The notes under the pieces: generated by a model
The model's input: the letters and a program-made list of their open reading frames with translations, nothing else
Databases searched by the model: none
Told to the model about the DNA's origin: nothing
Assembly (NCBI RefSeq): GCF_001278805.1
Contig: NZ_CP012602.1
Coordinates: forward strand, 3,817,501-3,881,500
From: Bacillus sp. FJAT-18017
GTDB lineage: Bacteria > Bacillota > Bacilli > Bacillales > Cytobacillaceae
Reading direction: 5' to 3'
DNA length: 64,000 nucleotides
Part shown: positions 35,766-44,811 of the stretch, piece by piece
Layout of the letters: every line of letters begins with the position of its first letter
How positions within the stretch are numbered: position 1 is the first letter of the stretch
Made by a program: the position numbers and the translations under genes

Positions 35766-37088
35766 ATGAAGAAATGGACTAAAGCAGTCATCCCGGCAAC
35801 ACTGGCCTTAGCAATGGTTGCATCAACCCCTGTTTTTGCTGACCCTCAGTCAAGGCCAAACGGTCCGTACATCGAAAATGAACAAAATGTTTCATTGTCG
35901 AGTTACATGTCAAACCCCGAATTATACAAGGCTCTGCAAAAGCTTGAAGCTGCGTCTAAAGGGAAAATGAAACTTGAGATTGCCGGTTATTCCAACCTTT
36001 CTCCTGACGGCTATCAGACAGAAGCAGATAAAGGAGAGCCTCTGTATGTAGTCAAATTCGGTGACGCTGATCCAACTAAAAAACGGATTCTAATCACGAC
36101 TCAAATCCATGGGAATGAACAAATCGGCACAGAAGCTGCACTGGACATTATTCAAAAATTATCTTCCAACTCAGCAGAAGTGGACAAGATCCTGAAGAAC
36201 GTTTCAATCTGGATCATGCCAAGGATCAATCCTGAAGGATCCGATAACACATATCAGGAAAAATGGTATCCGACTCGTTATACTCACCAGACCTGGCTTC
36301 CATCGAACATCCAGCTTCCTGCTGATACGAAGGCCCCTTGGTACTACAACAGCGATGGCAGTGAAAGGGCACAAAATAACAACGGCCGCGTCGTTTATGG
36401 AATCCCTGGATATGACCAGAACCGGGACTACAATCCCAACCTCGACTTTAGAATTGAGAACGAGGATAAGACAGAAGTAGCGAATTTCCTAAATAACCGT
36501 CAGAAAAATAACAGCAACTACGGCGGTTTCTTCGTTACCGCTGAGTCCAGGACAGTGTCCAGTGTGTTCAAGGAATTCAAGCCTGATGTCTATGTAGATG
36601 TCCATCACCGCGGCTTCAATACTGTTTCTGACGAGGATAACCGATCAGTCCCGATGCAACTGGCGGCTGTAGTGGCCGATCCATACAAGGACCCGTTCAC
36701 AGGGAAACAGTATGAGGTTGACGCGGATGTTCTTAAGCTTGGTAAACAGGTCAATGCTCTTGCCGCCCAAACACTGCAAAGAGGCTTCTCCCATTTTGGA
36801 GCGGTACAAAAATACCCTGATGTAAACCTTCCGGGCACAGCGCTCGGGGCGTTTGCCTTAAATGACGCCGCAATCATGCTAATGGAAATCAATGGCCAAA
36901 GCCAGACCCTGGGGCAAAAACAGGCCGGTATGCTAAAAGAAACAGTCAAAGCTCCACTTTATGATTTATTCAGCGCTTTGGCTGACGGATCCATCGACAA
37001 TGTCGACCCTGCCGTCTATGATGCAATCCCTGAAGCTTCGAACAGGATTGAAGATCCAACCACCAGGGAGAATGAGAAAGATTTTTAG
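35766..37088 (+). CDS. Secreted M14-family zinc carboxypeptidase
   Basis: A protein of 440 residues from ATG 35766 behind AGGAGG (the longer frame to 35700 lacks one). Signal peptide cleaved after VFA (residue 25). Peptidase M14 zinc site: HGNEQIG with His115 and Glu118, then VDVHHRG with His280, and general base Glu374 in LMEINGQ. It would trim C-terminal residues from peptides outside the cell. A loop rich in Tyr/Trp/Asn (about 160-225) is long for the family. Monocistronic with its own terminator. Confidence 0.9.
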   Translation: MKKWTKAVIPATLALAMVASTPVFADPQSRPNGPYIENEQNVSLSSYMSNPELYKALQKLEAASKGKMKLEIAGYSNLSPDGYQTEADKGEPLYVVKFGDADPTKKRILITTQIHGNEQIGTEAALDIIQKLSSNSAEVDKILKNVSIWIMPRINPEGSDNTYQEKWYPTRYTHQTWLPSNIQLPADTKAPWYYNSDGSERAQNNNGRVVYGIPGYDQNRDYNPNLDFRIENEDKTEVANFLNNRQKNNSNYGGFFVTAESRTVSSVFKEFKPDVYVDVHHRGFNTVSDEDNRSVPMQLAAVVADPYKDPFTGKQYEVDADVLKLGKQVNALAAQTLQRGFSHFGAVQKYPDVNLPGTALGAFALNDAAIMLMEINGQSQTLGQKQAGMLKETVKAPLYDLFSALADGSIDNVDPAVYDAIPEASNRIEDPTTRENEKDF

Positions 37089-37096
37089 AAGTGGAC

Positions 37097-37134
37097 AAAG
37101 GACTGCCAACAGAAATGCTGGCAGTCCTTTTATT
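37097..37134 (+). terminator. Terminator after the carboxypeptidase gene
   Basis: AAAGGACTGCCA and TGGCAGTCCTTT form a perfect 12-bp stem with a 10-nt loop, followed by TATTTGTTTT. Confidence 0.9.
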
Positions 37135-37273
37135 TGTTTTTTCGGTGCGTTATCCATTCCTCTAAAGCTCAATTCCACCTGCCCTCACAAGAAAATAATT
37201 ACTTCAGCCCTCTACTTTAATTAGAATATTATGGTAAAATTAAAAGACACTAAAATCCATTCGGGGGTTAGAA

Positions 37274-38176
37274 ATGGCATCCATAACCTACACAGTTATC
37301 TTATTAGGCAGTTTCTTTTATTTAGTGAGGAAAAGCGAAGAACCGGAGTCTAATTTTCCGTTGAAAATAATAGGTTACTTTATCTTGGGTTCATTTGCTT
37401 TCAACTTCAACCTCATTTCCATACCGCTTGGATTTATTGTATACCTATTGCTTTTTCGCCCGAAATTGAATGTGGATATTAAGCGAACCGCCTCTGTTTT
37501 GGGTTTCCTAACCTTTATCGTCGTTCAGTGGCTTTTGCCATTTGCTAATCTAGAATGGCAAAGCAATGCTGTATCCATTGAACATAAGCTGGGGTCAGTT
37601 TATTCGATAAACTTTCAAGAGGAATATGAAAGAATCCGGCATAAATTAGATCTGGAGAATAACAGTTTGAGCCTCCAGGATTTTGTAATCGAATATAACA
37701 AAAACGGAACAATCAGAGATCTCCATTTGGAACTTATCAGCACAGAGGACAATGGCTTAAAACATTATACAATACAATATAATAGTGAAAAAAACAGATA
37801 TCAGGTTCTTCAAAGTCAGCTTGATAACTGGCTTCAATACGACCGGTTAGTTGATGCTGACCTTTTCTTTAAAAATCTCGGTGTGCTTAATATTCAGGAT
37901 ATTACAAGATCCAAAGGCGACTATTCTTATTATGTTGTAAGAGGTTCAGGAGAATGGATTGAATATGATTCAGAAAATCAAGCTAGTTTTATGGTGAAGA
38001 ATGGAAAAATACAAGAAGTTAATCAAGACCAGTTACCTGTAGAGGGTTACTATGTTGCAACTTATGCAATGAAGAAAACTCACGAAGAAAAAAATGAAGA
38101 TGGAAACATTATTGAAGAGGCCTATGAAAGTACCGAATCAACTTCTTACCTATTTGAAGTAAGTTCAATAGAATAA
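37274..38176 (+). CDS. Membrane protein of unknown function
   Basis: A protein of 300 residues, not recognised. Three hydrophobic segments (about 3-18, 31-56, 70-90) are followed by a soluble, probably extracellular region rich in charged and aromatic residues (ITRSKGDYSYYVVRGSGEW near 215-235). The C-terminus has an EKNEDGNIIEEAYEST stretch that is acidic. Start ATG 37274 with GGGGGTT. No neighbours share the operon. The architecture suggests a membrane-anchored sensor or lipoprotein-like folding domain; no function inferred. Confidence 0.75.
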   Translation: MASITYTVILLGSFFYLVRKSEEPESNFPLKIIGYFILGSFAFNFNLISIPLGFIVYLLLFRPKLNVDIKRTASVLGFLTFIVVQWLLPFANLEWQSNAVSIEHKLGSVYSINFQEEYERIRHKLDLENNSLSLQDFVIEYNKNGTIRDLHLELISTEDNGLKHYTIQYNSEKNRYQVLQSQLDNWLQYDRLVDADLFFKNLGVLNIQDITRSKGDYSYYVVRGSGEWIEYDSENQASFMVKNGKIQEVNQDQLPVEGYYVATYAMKKTHEEKNEDGNIIEEAYESTESTSYLFEVSSIE

Positions 38177-38189
38177 TAAAAAGCAAACC

Positions 38190-38225
38190 AGGGACGTTTT
38201 TCATCTTCCACAGATGAGAAACGTC
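38190..38225. repeat. GGGACGGTTC-type hairpin, copy 1 (possible terminator)
   Basis: GGACGTTTTTCATCT and AGATGAGAAACGTCC pair around TCCAC with one mismatch. It lies 14 nt after the membrane-protein stop and may terminate it. Five further copies occur in the window. Confidence 0.8.
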
Positions 38226-38391
38226 CTTATTTATCTTATACGAGTTATAGGTGTCCTTTTTCCTAAAAGAACAAATTTTCTGGGAATTACATACCATTTT
38301 TGTTAATAATCTAGTAAATTATTTGTTATTTCGACTTTATTCCCATAAAATTGGTTACGTTCACAATCTTACTCTAGGAGGAGGAAACGTA

Positions 38392-38802
38392 ATGAAGAAA
38401 TTTATGGTTTCATTTTTGTCGTTTGCTTTCTTGTTGGTGGGTTATTCGAATGCAGCTTTTGCTGAAGCGGACAGAGATTGTGGTGAATTTTCTAGTAACG
38501 AGGAAGTTATGAGCTTCTGGCATTCAAACGGGTACAGTGCAACTAATGACCCTCATGACTTAGACAGGGATAATGACGGGCTGCCATGTGAGGTTTCTCA
38601 ATCCGAATATGATAATTTTGTAGCAACACAAACTTCAAGCAATGATGATAATTCCAATGACACTTCAGGTTCAACAGATGCCGCTGCTGAAGGCGAAGCA
38701 TTGCCAGAAACAGCTTCCAATTCCATCACTATGGTTGGGCTAGGGGCAGGATTAGCCTTACTTGGCTATCTTCTAGTTTTCCGTAAAAAGCATACAAGCT
38801 AA
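38392..38802 (+). CDS. Excalibur-domain surface protein with class D sortase signal (LPETA)
   Basis: A protein of 136 residues from ATG 38392 behind GGAGGAAACGT. Signal peptide to about residue 24 (AFA-E). The Excalibur calcium-binding motif is DLDRDNDGLPCE (57-67) with a second Cys at 30. A Ser/Asp/Asn-rich linker (80-100) leads to the sorting signal LPETA (104-108), a hydrophobic helix and an RKK tail. LPxTA is the class D sortase recognition type, and such a sortase is encoded 65 nt downstream, so this is the probable substrate. The calcium-binding domain may bind a nuclease or the wall; no enzyme activity is expected. Confidence 0.9.
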   Translation: MKKFMVSFLSFAFLLVGYSNAAFAEADRDCGEFSSNEEVMSFWHSNGYSATNDPHDLDRDNDGLPCEVSQSEYDNFVATQTSSNDDNSNDTSGSTDAAAEGEALPETASNSITMVGLGAGLALLGYLLVFRKKHTS

Positions 38803-38821
38803 GGTTCGCATGCAACAAAGG

Positions 38822-38851
38822 AAAAACGGCAAAATCTCATTGCCGTTTTTC
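38822..38851 (+). terminator. Terminator between surface-protein and sortase genes
   Basis: AAAAACGGCAA pairs with TTGCCGTTTTT around AATCTCA. It ends immediately before the sortase ribosome site, so sortase expression would need read-through or its own start, giving more substrate than enzyme. Confidence 0.75.
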
Positions 38852-38867
38852 CAATGAGGTGACTTTA

Positions 38868-39518
38868 ATGAGTAGGGTTCTACTAGGATACATTCTCATC
38901 ATAACTGGAGTTTTATTGGGTTCTTATCATTTTTTCGAATGGCACATAGGCCGGTCAGCCGCTGAGGAAATGACAACAGAAGAGCTTTCCGCTATAAAAC
39001 GGGAAACTGCACCTCCCCTGAACTTAAAGGCTGAAGAAGAGGTTATCCCGGATACTATGAATATGAAGCCAAAGGCCAGCGGACCTAATGCAACTCCAGA
39101 ATCGGCTGCCAATTTTTCGAAAGGTGAAAAGGTCGCTTATCTGATGATTCCAAAACTTAATCGGAAATATTCAGTGTACTGGGGAACGGATGAAAGAACT
39201 TTAAAAAAGGGAGTTGGCATGTTTTCCAGCAAACTAACCACCCCGCCTGATGGTGGTGGACATACAGTTTTAAGCGGCCACAGGGACACTGTTTTTTACA
39301 GGCTGGATGACTTAAAGGATGGAGATCTGTTGACTATTTCTTTTAACAACTCTATCTATACGTACAAAATAAACAAGATTTTCATCACCGATCCCGATGA
39401 TCGGAGCGTCATTGTAAAAAAAGACACCCCAACCCTTACATTGACAACATGTTACCCCTTTAACTATGTTGGCAGTGCTCCCGAACGATATATAATCCAG
39501 GCTGAACTGCTTAACTAA
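38868..39518 (+). CDS. srtD: Class D sortase
   Basis: A protein of 216 residues from ATG 38868 behind GAGGTGAC. N-terminal membrane anchor (about 3-22), then the sortase beta barrel with the catalytic triad His138 (SGHRDT), Cys195 (TLTTCYPF) and Arg207 (APERYI). The FYRLDDLKDGD spacing and the TLTTC sequence fit class D. It transfers the LPxTA protein encoded just upstream onto peptidoglycan. In B. subtilis SrtD acts with YhcR and YfkN; here the partner is a small Excalibur protein. The hairpin copy 2 follows the gene. Confidence 0.92.
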   Translation: MSRVLLGYILIITGVLLGSYHFFEWHIGRSAAEEMTTEELSAIKRETAPPLNLKAEEEVIPDTMNMKPKASGPNATPESAANFSKGEKVAYLMIPKLNRKYSVYWGTDERTLKKGVGMFSSKLTTPPDGGGHTVLSGHRDTVFYRLDDLKDGDLLTISFNNSIYTYKINKIFITDPDDRSVIVKKDTPTLTLTTCYPFNYVGSAPERYIIQAELLN

Positions 39519-39519
39519 A

Positions 39520-39561
39520 TAGGGACGTTTCTCCTCTGTGGTAGAAGAGAAACGTCCCTAT
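39520..39561. repeat. GGGACGGTTC-type hairpin, copy 2
   Basis: TAGGGACGTTTCTC and GAGAAACGTCCCTA form a 14-bp stem with inner CTCT/AGAAG pairing, right after the sortase stop; it probably terminates that transcript. Confidence 0.8.
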
Positions 39562-39644
39562 TGATTTGTTTTAAAAGAATGTTGCGGAATATCAATAATT
39601 TATGATCAGCCATATTCGGCAAACGATAGCAAAGCATTATCCTT

Positions 39645-40445
39645 TTAGCTCATAACTGCCCATTTCATCCCAATAAAAATTGGCGGAAAATAGGCTGGGG
39701 TAACCCAATTATATGATCCATCGTCCTGAAGCTGGCCAATCTGTATTTCCTTGTCTTCATCTAGACGTATTGCCCACTTGTCGCTGACCACTGTGGCATT
39801 TTGGTCTCGGACTAACTCGATAGCCTCATCAAAGGTATATGTAAGTGCGGATGAATCGTCAGGTAGTGAATTCTGCATGCTAAGCTTTTGATGTTCTTCA
39901 GAATCCCATACCTCTATGAAATCAAAACCTTTAAGCCCTGACTGTAATACCCGGTCTCTAAACCGGTCCGAGACAAAAACAGGAGAATTGATTAGAAACT
40001 TTTCTTCGTGATCAACAATTTTAAAAATATCCTGTCCTTCTGCAATTTCCGCTAAAAAAGCATACTTCTTATAAGTCAAGATTTGATTATCCGGCAGCCT
40101 AGTTGCTTCGGATTGTTCTCCATCAATACAATCAAGGACATTCAACACATTAACGGCATAGTACTTTTCATTTTCTGTTGTCATAAGTGGAAGTAACTCT
40201 GCCTTATCGGTCAAAAGACCCGACAACACTTCAACAGCTTTTTCACTTAAGATGGGGACTGATAAAAGTCCTGAGGGAAAATCACTCTTTTTCCCTTTTT
40301 TATAGATTCGGACCTGAGGTGTTTCCCAAATATCTTCCATAGGTTTTCCACGAAAGTTTTTACTAAATAACTTTCTTACTTGGTCAGTTGTACTATTAAA
40401 AACTTCATACTTTTCTATAAAGCTATTCAATTGCCAGATTTTCAA
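39645..40445 (-). CDS. Putative immunity protein (Imm11/DUF1629-like) with extra C-terminal domain
   Basis: A protein of 266 residues. The first 195 residues resemble the Imm11 (DUF1629) immunity family: KIWQLNSF start, PSGLLSVPILSEKAVEVL, YYAVNVLNVLDCID, FVSDRFRDRVLQSGLKGFDFIEVW. The last 65 residues (TFDEAIELVRDQNATVV, then WVTPAYFPPIFIGMKW) form a separate small domain that recalls DUF2829. It lies 76 nt downstream of the toxin gene on the same strand, the normal position for immunity to the AHH nuclease. Cytoplasmic, no signal peptide. Assignment by pattern, not search. Confidence 0.75.
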   Translation of the reverse strand: MKIWQLNSFIEKYEVFNSTTDQVRKLFSKNFRGKPMEDIWETPQVRIYKKGKKSDFPSGLLSVPILSEKAVEVLSGLLTDKAELLPLMTTENEKYYAVNVLNVLDCIDGEQSEATRLPDNQILTYKKYAFLAEIAEGQDIFKIVDHEEKFLINSPVFVSDRFRDRVLQSGLKGFDFIEVWDSEEHQKLSMQNSLPDDSSALTYTFDEAIELVRDQNATVVSDKWAIRLDEDKEIQIGQLQDDGSYNWVTPAYFPPIFIGMKWAVMS

Positions 40446-40521
40446 TTGATTCTCCTCCCTTACATTTTAAACCCCTTTTACCGGATACTATCATAACTTC
40501 CTAGTAAAAGGGGCAGTAAAT

Positions 40522-43500
40522 TTATTTAAAACGATGAAGAAGTATTTCTCCTGTTAAAAGCTGCTTCCTGATAACATCCAAAGTTCCCTCTAGAGCAGCA
40601 GCAATCTCCTCTTTTGTTTTACCTTCATTTCGCCTTACCGTGTTGTCCAAAAGATTCCTTACATGGTCAAAATAGGAATTTAAATGTCTGCCATTATGTG
40701 TGGCAATATACATACCACCATCCCAATCAGGAAAGCTATAATGTGAACTTTTTGGTATATGTGGGAGCCATACACCATTTGTTGGGGAATTTATATCAAT
40801 TCCATAATCTGTTAAGATGTCTCTTGCCTCTTTAGCAGCATCATATTGTGCACCTTCAGGCACGATATGATGTGCCTGCCAATTCGTAATGTCCCCATTT
40901 ATTTCTGGTGGATCAATTCCCACTTTTCTCAGAGATTCTCCCAATCTAGTAGAAGGAATACCAGAAGAATGTAATTCTTTTGTCTGCCCTATTACTTTAC
41001 TTGTATAAAATCCTGGATAGTAACAACTTACATTATGGACAAGAATCCCTACATCGGAAATATAATAGGTGTGGAAATCTGCAACACTGAAGTTATAAAC
41101 CTTATTTTTTCCCTGTTTTATTTCGATCGATTCAATTGGAAGCTGATTCCCGCTACTCGTTTCAACAAAATCTCCCACTCTGAGATCGCCGGCATTAACC
41201 CACCCTTTACCGTTAACCCAGAATGGATGATCTGCAGTTGTGCTTATGGTTTCATTTCCTATTACTAAATCATAAATTTCATCAGCTTCGTTTTCGAATA
41301 CCATATCAACAGGCTTATAAGTAATTTCGCCAGTTTCTATATTCTTGGATAAAACAAAGTCTCCAACTCTAATATCTTCAATAGATTTTGTTCCACTGTT
41401 TGTTTTTATCTGGGTACCCGAGGTAAAACAGTTACATGAAAGTTTCCAAATCTGAAGATAACTATTAAGATCATCAGAATTGGTAATCCCCAGGCCATCC
41501 AGATGAGAAGGCTTAAACCCAAGCTCAGTCAACTTAGCCATATCTTCTGGTACGAACCCTCGATTAAGCGCATTAACTAGTGCCCTAGCTTCAGTTCCAT
41601 TGGTAACCCAGTATTTTGCATAATCATCAGGCCGGATGTTCTTCTCCGCCAATTTAACTGCATCATCAAGGTGAATGCCGTTATCAAGAATCCTGCTGAT
41701 CTGGCTTGGATTCAGGCCAAGATCAATAAGCTTTTGCAGATTCTCCAATCCCTCGACGCCCTCGGTTTTTCCGATGCGCTCGATAATATCTTTGCTCACC
41801 CCTGAATCCGTCAGTTGTTTAACAAGGATTTCAACCCGCGGAAGGCTGTCAATCCCAGATTTTTTTACTACCTCATTGACGAAATCCTTGGAGAATTGAT
41901 TAGCCAGCCTGTCAGCCGCTGCCCGATTTGCCATTCTTGAAGCGATGGCATTGTAAATATCATCGATTGCACTCTTTATTCCCGGGAAAAACTTGACGAG
42001 CAGGCTGCCACCAAGTGCAGCTACGATACTAAGGATTGCTTGCGTAATAATTGCATCGCCTACAGATGTATCACCCAAGATATAATATTGATACATAAGA
42101 TTTAGCAGTTCAACCAGGAAGTATATTGCCAGGATAGCGAGCACCAATCCTAAGATTCCGCCGAGAATCGTGCCTGATGCCAGCAAGGAAATTGCTGAAA
42201 ACAGCGCGATGAAGCTGTCAATCAAGGCGACTAATGAAGCGATGTCCACAATCATGCTTGTCGATCCGCCTGCTGTTCCGCCACTGATCATATAGCCGGC
42301 CGAGCCGCTTTTCGGATCCATCGCGATATAGCCGGTTCCGTGCCAGTCATAATACTGGATTTCCTCTTCTGGAATAGTCACGATGCGGCCTTGGTTCACC
42401 GAATTGGTAATGTCATTCTTGACGGTGCTGCTTACCTTTAATTTTGGCAGGACTTTACTTATGTTTTGTTTCGTTACGGTGTAAACCGGAATGCCCCGCT
42501 TGTTGGCTTCCTCCAGCACCTTTATGGTTGATACGGAAGGGAGTCCGAGGAACTGTTCGTAAATGCCATGTTCCATCGCTGATTCCAGGGAACCTGTTGC
42601 AAGCATGAACGATAGTTCGTCCTGTTTCTTGCCTGTTTTGCTGACGACGGAAGCGATGTTCCGATCGACATCGATATACATGCCCCCAGGCGCTATCTTT
42701 GCAGGAGCCATGAACATATAGCCGACATTCAGCTGATAGCCGGTCATTGCTCCGCTCAGCAGCCGGTTTGCTGAAACGTCATATTGCTGTGAAATGAGCT
42801 GTCTAGCAACATCGAGCTGTCCAAAGTATGATTTTACAACCCCGTTTAAAATTTCTCCGAGCGCCTCATCTGTATACATCGTATCTGTGTTAACTTTGTC
42901 TTTCAGCGCTTCTACATTTGTTTTAATCTCATTCAGTTCGCCAGAGGCAATTTTTCCAAAATCCAGTCCGACTGCGTAGAATGCACCAGCAGTTACAGGG
43001 TTTTTCACTTCTTCTTCACCCATTCCCGGGGCGCTGAAGCTCATGACAAATTCCTGGGTGTAGGCGAGCCCGACCGGCTTGCCCTCTGCTACGGTATTTC
43101 CATCCACTTTTAATAGCGGAGTCACTTCAACCATGTAGGCTGGAGTCTTGAAAATACCACCATATTCAGAAATGATGTTGGCGTCCTCTTCGGTGGCAGG
43201 CGCCCATGAGAGTGTGATTCTTTTTCCGTACAGGTCCACTGCCTTCGCTCTATGCTTGAAAGCATCCTCACCTGAAAAGTTGAATCCAAACGGACTTCCG
43301 CCGCGGATGCTGAAGCTGACCCACTCGTTCATTTCATCCGGCAGCGAAGTTAATTCCTTGGTGATGGCAACCGTTTTATAAGGAAGTGTTAGTGGAAGGA
43401 TCCCGAGCTTTTGCTCCTTTACTTCCCAACCGCCAATTACATCATTCAATTGGGCATTCTCAAGTCCTTGCTCCTTAATATATACCTCAAGCTTGGACAT

Positions 43501-44811
43501 TGCTTCCGAAAGATGGCCTTGGATGGCGGTCATGTCAAGATTGGTAACCGTCCTCGCATCACCTGATTGATCTCCAGTGTTCTGCGCTGCGTCAAGCAGC
43601 ACTTTTTTATTCAATCCAGTCAATTCCTCAAACTTCAGGCCTTCTTTGTAGACGTTTTGCTTGAAGCTTGGATCAAGTGGAACCCAGGCAGCTTCACCTT
43701 TTTGCGCTCCTGCGCCGCGATAGTCTTCATACGGGACTTCCGCTTCCACCCACGTATGCTCCATTTGGACAGCCATGATTTTCCCCTGCCCATGGACAGC
43801 CCTAAGCGGAATTCCGAGCGCTCCAAGTGTCTGAATTGCCTGTTGCGGGTTGGTGACACCGACCCAGTTTTTCACCTGTTCAATCGGAATCTCTACCGTC
43901 CCGGTTACATAACGTGCAGGTATTCCTTTATAACGAAGCAGCGAGATTAAGAGCGAAGCCTGGTCAACATCATTCCCGGCCAATTGCTGAAGAGTTCCAG
44001 TTGCGCCTTTTCGTGAACCGAGGTACGGTTCGAATTTCACCTCGTTCCTGACATAGTCATAAAGCGACAGGGCGGATCCATCAAGGGAATCAGCCAATTT
44101 TTTGATGTCATCGGTTGCTTTTGTTTCAGCAGTTTCCGCTAGATCCTCCGGTGTCTGGGCAAGGTTCTGGCTTTCTTCAGAGCCCAGGTATGCCGGGGTG
44201 ACTTCGTTTTCAGTTGCCAGTTCGTCCGCCTTTAGCTCCATGTCCCGGTTTGGCAGCGTATTGCCTGTCGGGAAATGCGGGGCCTCAGGTGATAGCTGTT
44301 GCTGGAGTGCACCGAGCTTTTCTTTTACCTTCTTAAACTCAGAGTCTTTTAAGCTCTTGCCACCTATCATGGACTCCAGCTCTGCAAGCTCACTCTTAAC
44401 ATCCTCAAGCTTCTTGTTAAAATCAGCTTGATACGCTTCGAGCCGTTCAATTGCTTTAGGATACTTTTTAGCTTTTTCTTTTTGCTTGCTGAACTCTTTT
44501 TTGATATCAGCCTCTGATGACTCGATTAATTTTTTTGTATCTTTTACGGCTGATTGTAACAACTTGATGTTTTTCTTCTCTAGGTTTTCGTCCATTTCCC
44601 CAAAGGTTTCGGTCATACCAGCGGACAATTTTTCAAGCTCCGTTTTCGGAAGGTTTGATGCAGCCTGGGCATTAACTGCCCCAAGCTGCAAAAACTTATC
44701 CTTCGCCTGATAGGTCATGACGACATTCATGGTCGGGAACCCGAATGAGAAGTAGACACTGAAAAGCAGGATGATGGATATGAATTTTATCCTTGTTTTT
44801 ATTGATTTCAT
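40522..44811 (-). CDS. Polymorphic toxin: TGase-like, HINT and AHH nuclease domains
   Basis: A protein of 1429 residues. Signal/anchor about 8-30; coiled coil 55-175; transglutaminase-like domain about 240-385 with His352 (EHTWVEA) and Asp380 (VPLDPS) but Asp281 where the catalytic Cys belongs; a beta-rich region; a hydrophobic block with two or three membrane segments about 853-945; helical repeats about 980-1120; a HINT domain from Cys1128 (CFTSGTQIKT) to HN at 1259-1260; and a C-terminal AHH nuclease with the QAHHIVPEG motif (His1314, His1315) followed by HNGRH. AHH domains are HNH-type DNases in toxins. HINT probably releases the toxin tip. The ATG overlaps the upstream stop (ATGA). Confidence 0.9.
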   Translation of the reverse strand: MKSIKTRIKFISIILLFSVYFSFGFPTMNVVMTYQAKDKFLQLGAVNAQAASNLPKTELEKLSAGMTETFGEMDENLEKKNIKLLQSAVKDTKKLIESSEADIKKEFSKQKEKAKKYPKAIERLEAYQADFNKKLEDVKSELAELESMIGGKSLKDSEFKKVKEKLGALQQQLSPEAPHFPTGNTLPNRDMELKADELATENEVTPAYLGSEESQNLAQTPEDLAETAETKATDDIKKLADSLDGSALSLYDYVRNEVKFEPYLGSRKGATGTLQQLAGNDVDQASLLISLLRYKGIPARYVTGTVEIPIEQVKNWVGVTNPQQAIQTLGALGIPLRAVHGQGKIMAVQMEHTWVEAEVPYEDYRGAGAQKGEAAWVPLDPSFKQNVYKEGLKFEELTGLNKKVLLDAAQNTGDQSGDARTVTNLDMTAIQGHLSEAMSKLEVYIKEQGLENAQLNDVIGGWEVKEQKLGILPLTLPYKTVAITKELTSLPDEMNEWVSFSIRGGSPFGFNFSGEDAFKHRAKAVDLYGKRITLSWAPATEEDANIISEYGGIFKTPAYMVEVTPLLKVDGNTVAEGKPVGLAYTQEFVMSFSAPGMGEEEVKNPVTAGAFYAVGLDFGKIASGELNEIKTNVEALKDKVNTDTMYTDEALGEILNGVVKSYFGQLDVARQLISQQYDVSANRLLSGAMTGYQLNVGYMFMAPAKIAPGGMYIDVDRNIASVVSKTGKKQDELSFMLATGSLESAMEHGIYEQFLGLPSVSTIKVLEEANKRGIPVYTVTKQNISKVLPKLKVSSTVKNDITNSVNQGRIVTIPEEEIQYYDWHGTGYIAMDPKSGSAGYMISGGTAGGSTSMIVDIASLVALIDSFIALFSAISLLASGTILGGILGLVLAILAIYFLVELLNLMYQYYILGDTSVGDAIITQAILSIVAALGGSLLVKFFPGIKSAIDDIYNAIASRMANRAAADRLANQFSKDFVNEVVKKSGIDSLPRVEILVKQLTDSGVSKDIIERIGKTEGVEGLENLQKLIDLGLNPSQISRILDNGIHLDDAVKLAEKNIRPDDYAKYWVTNGTEARALVNALNRGFVPEDMAKLTELGFKPSHLDGLGITNSDDLNSYLQIWKLSCNCFTSGTQIKTNSGTKSIEDIRVGDFVLSKNIETGEITYKPVDMVFENEADEIYDLVIGNETISTTADHPFWVNGKGWVNAGDLRVGDFVETSSGNQLPIESIEIKQGKNKVYNFSVADFHTYYISDVGILVHNVSCYYPGFYTSKVIGQTKELHSSGIPSTRLGESLRKVGIDPPEINGDITNWQAHHIVPEGAQYDAAKEARDILTDYGIDINSPTNGVWLPHIPKSSHYSFPDWDGGMYIATHNGRHLNSYFDHVRNLLDNTVRRNEGKTKEEIAAALEGTLDVIRKQLLTGEILLHRFK

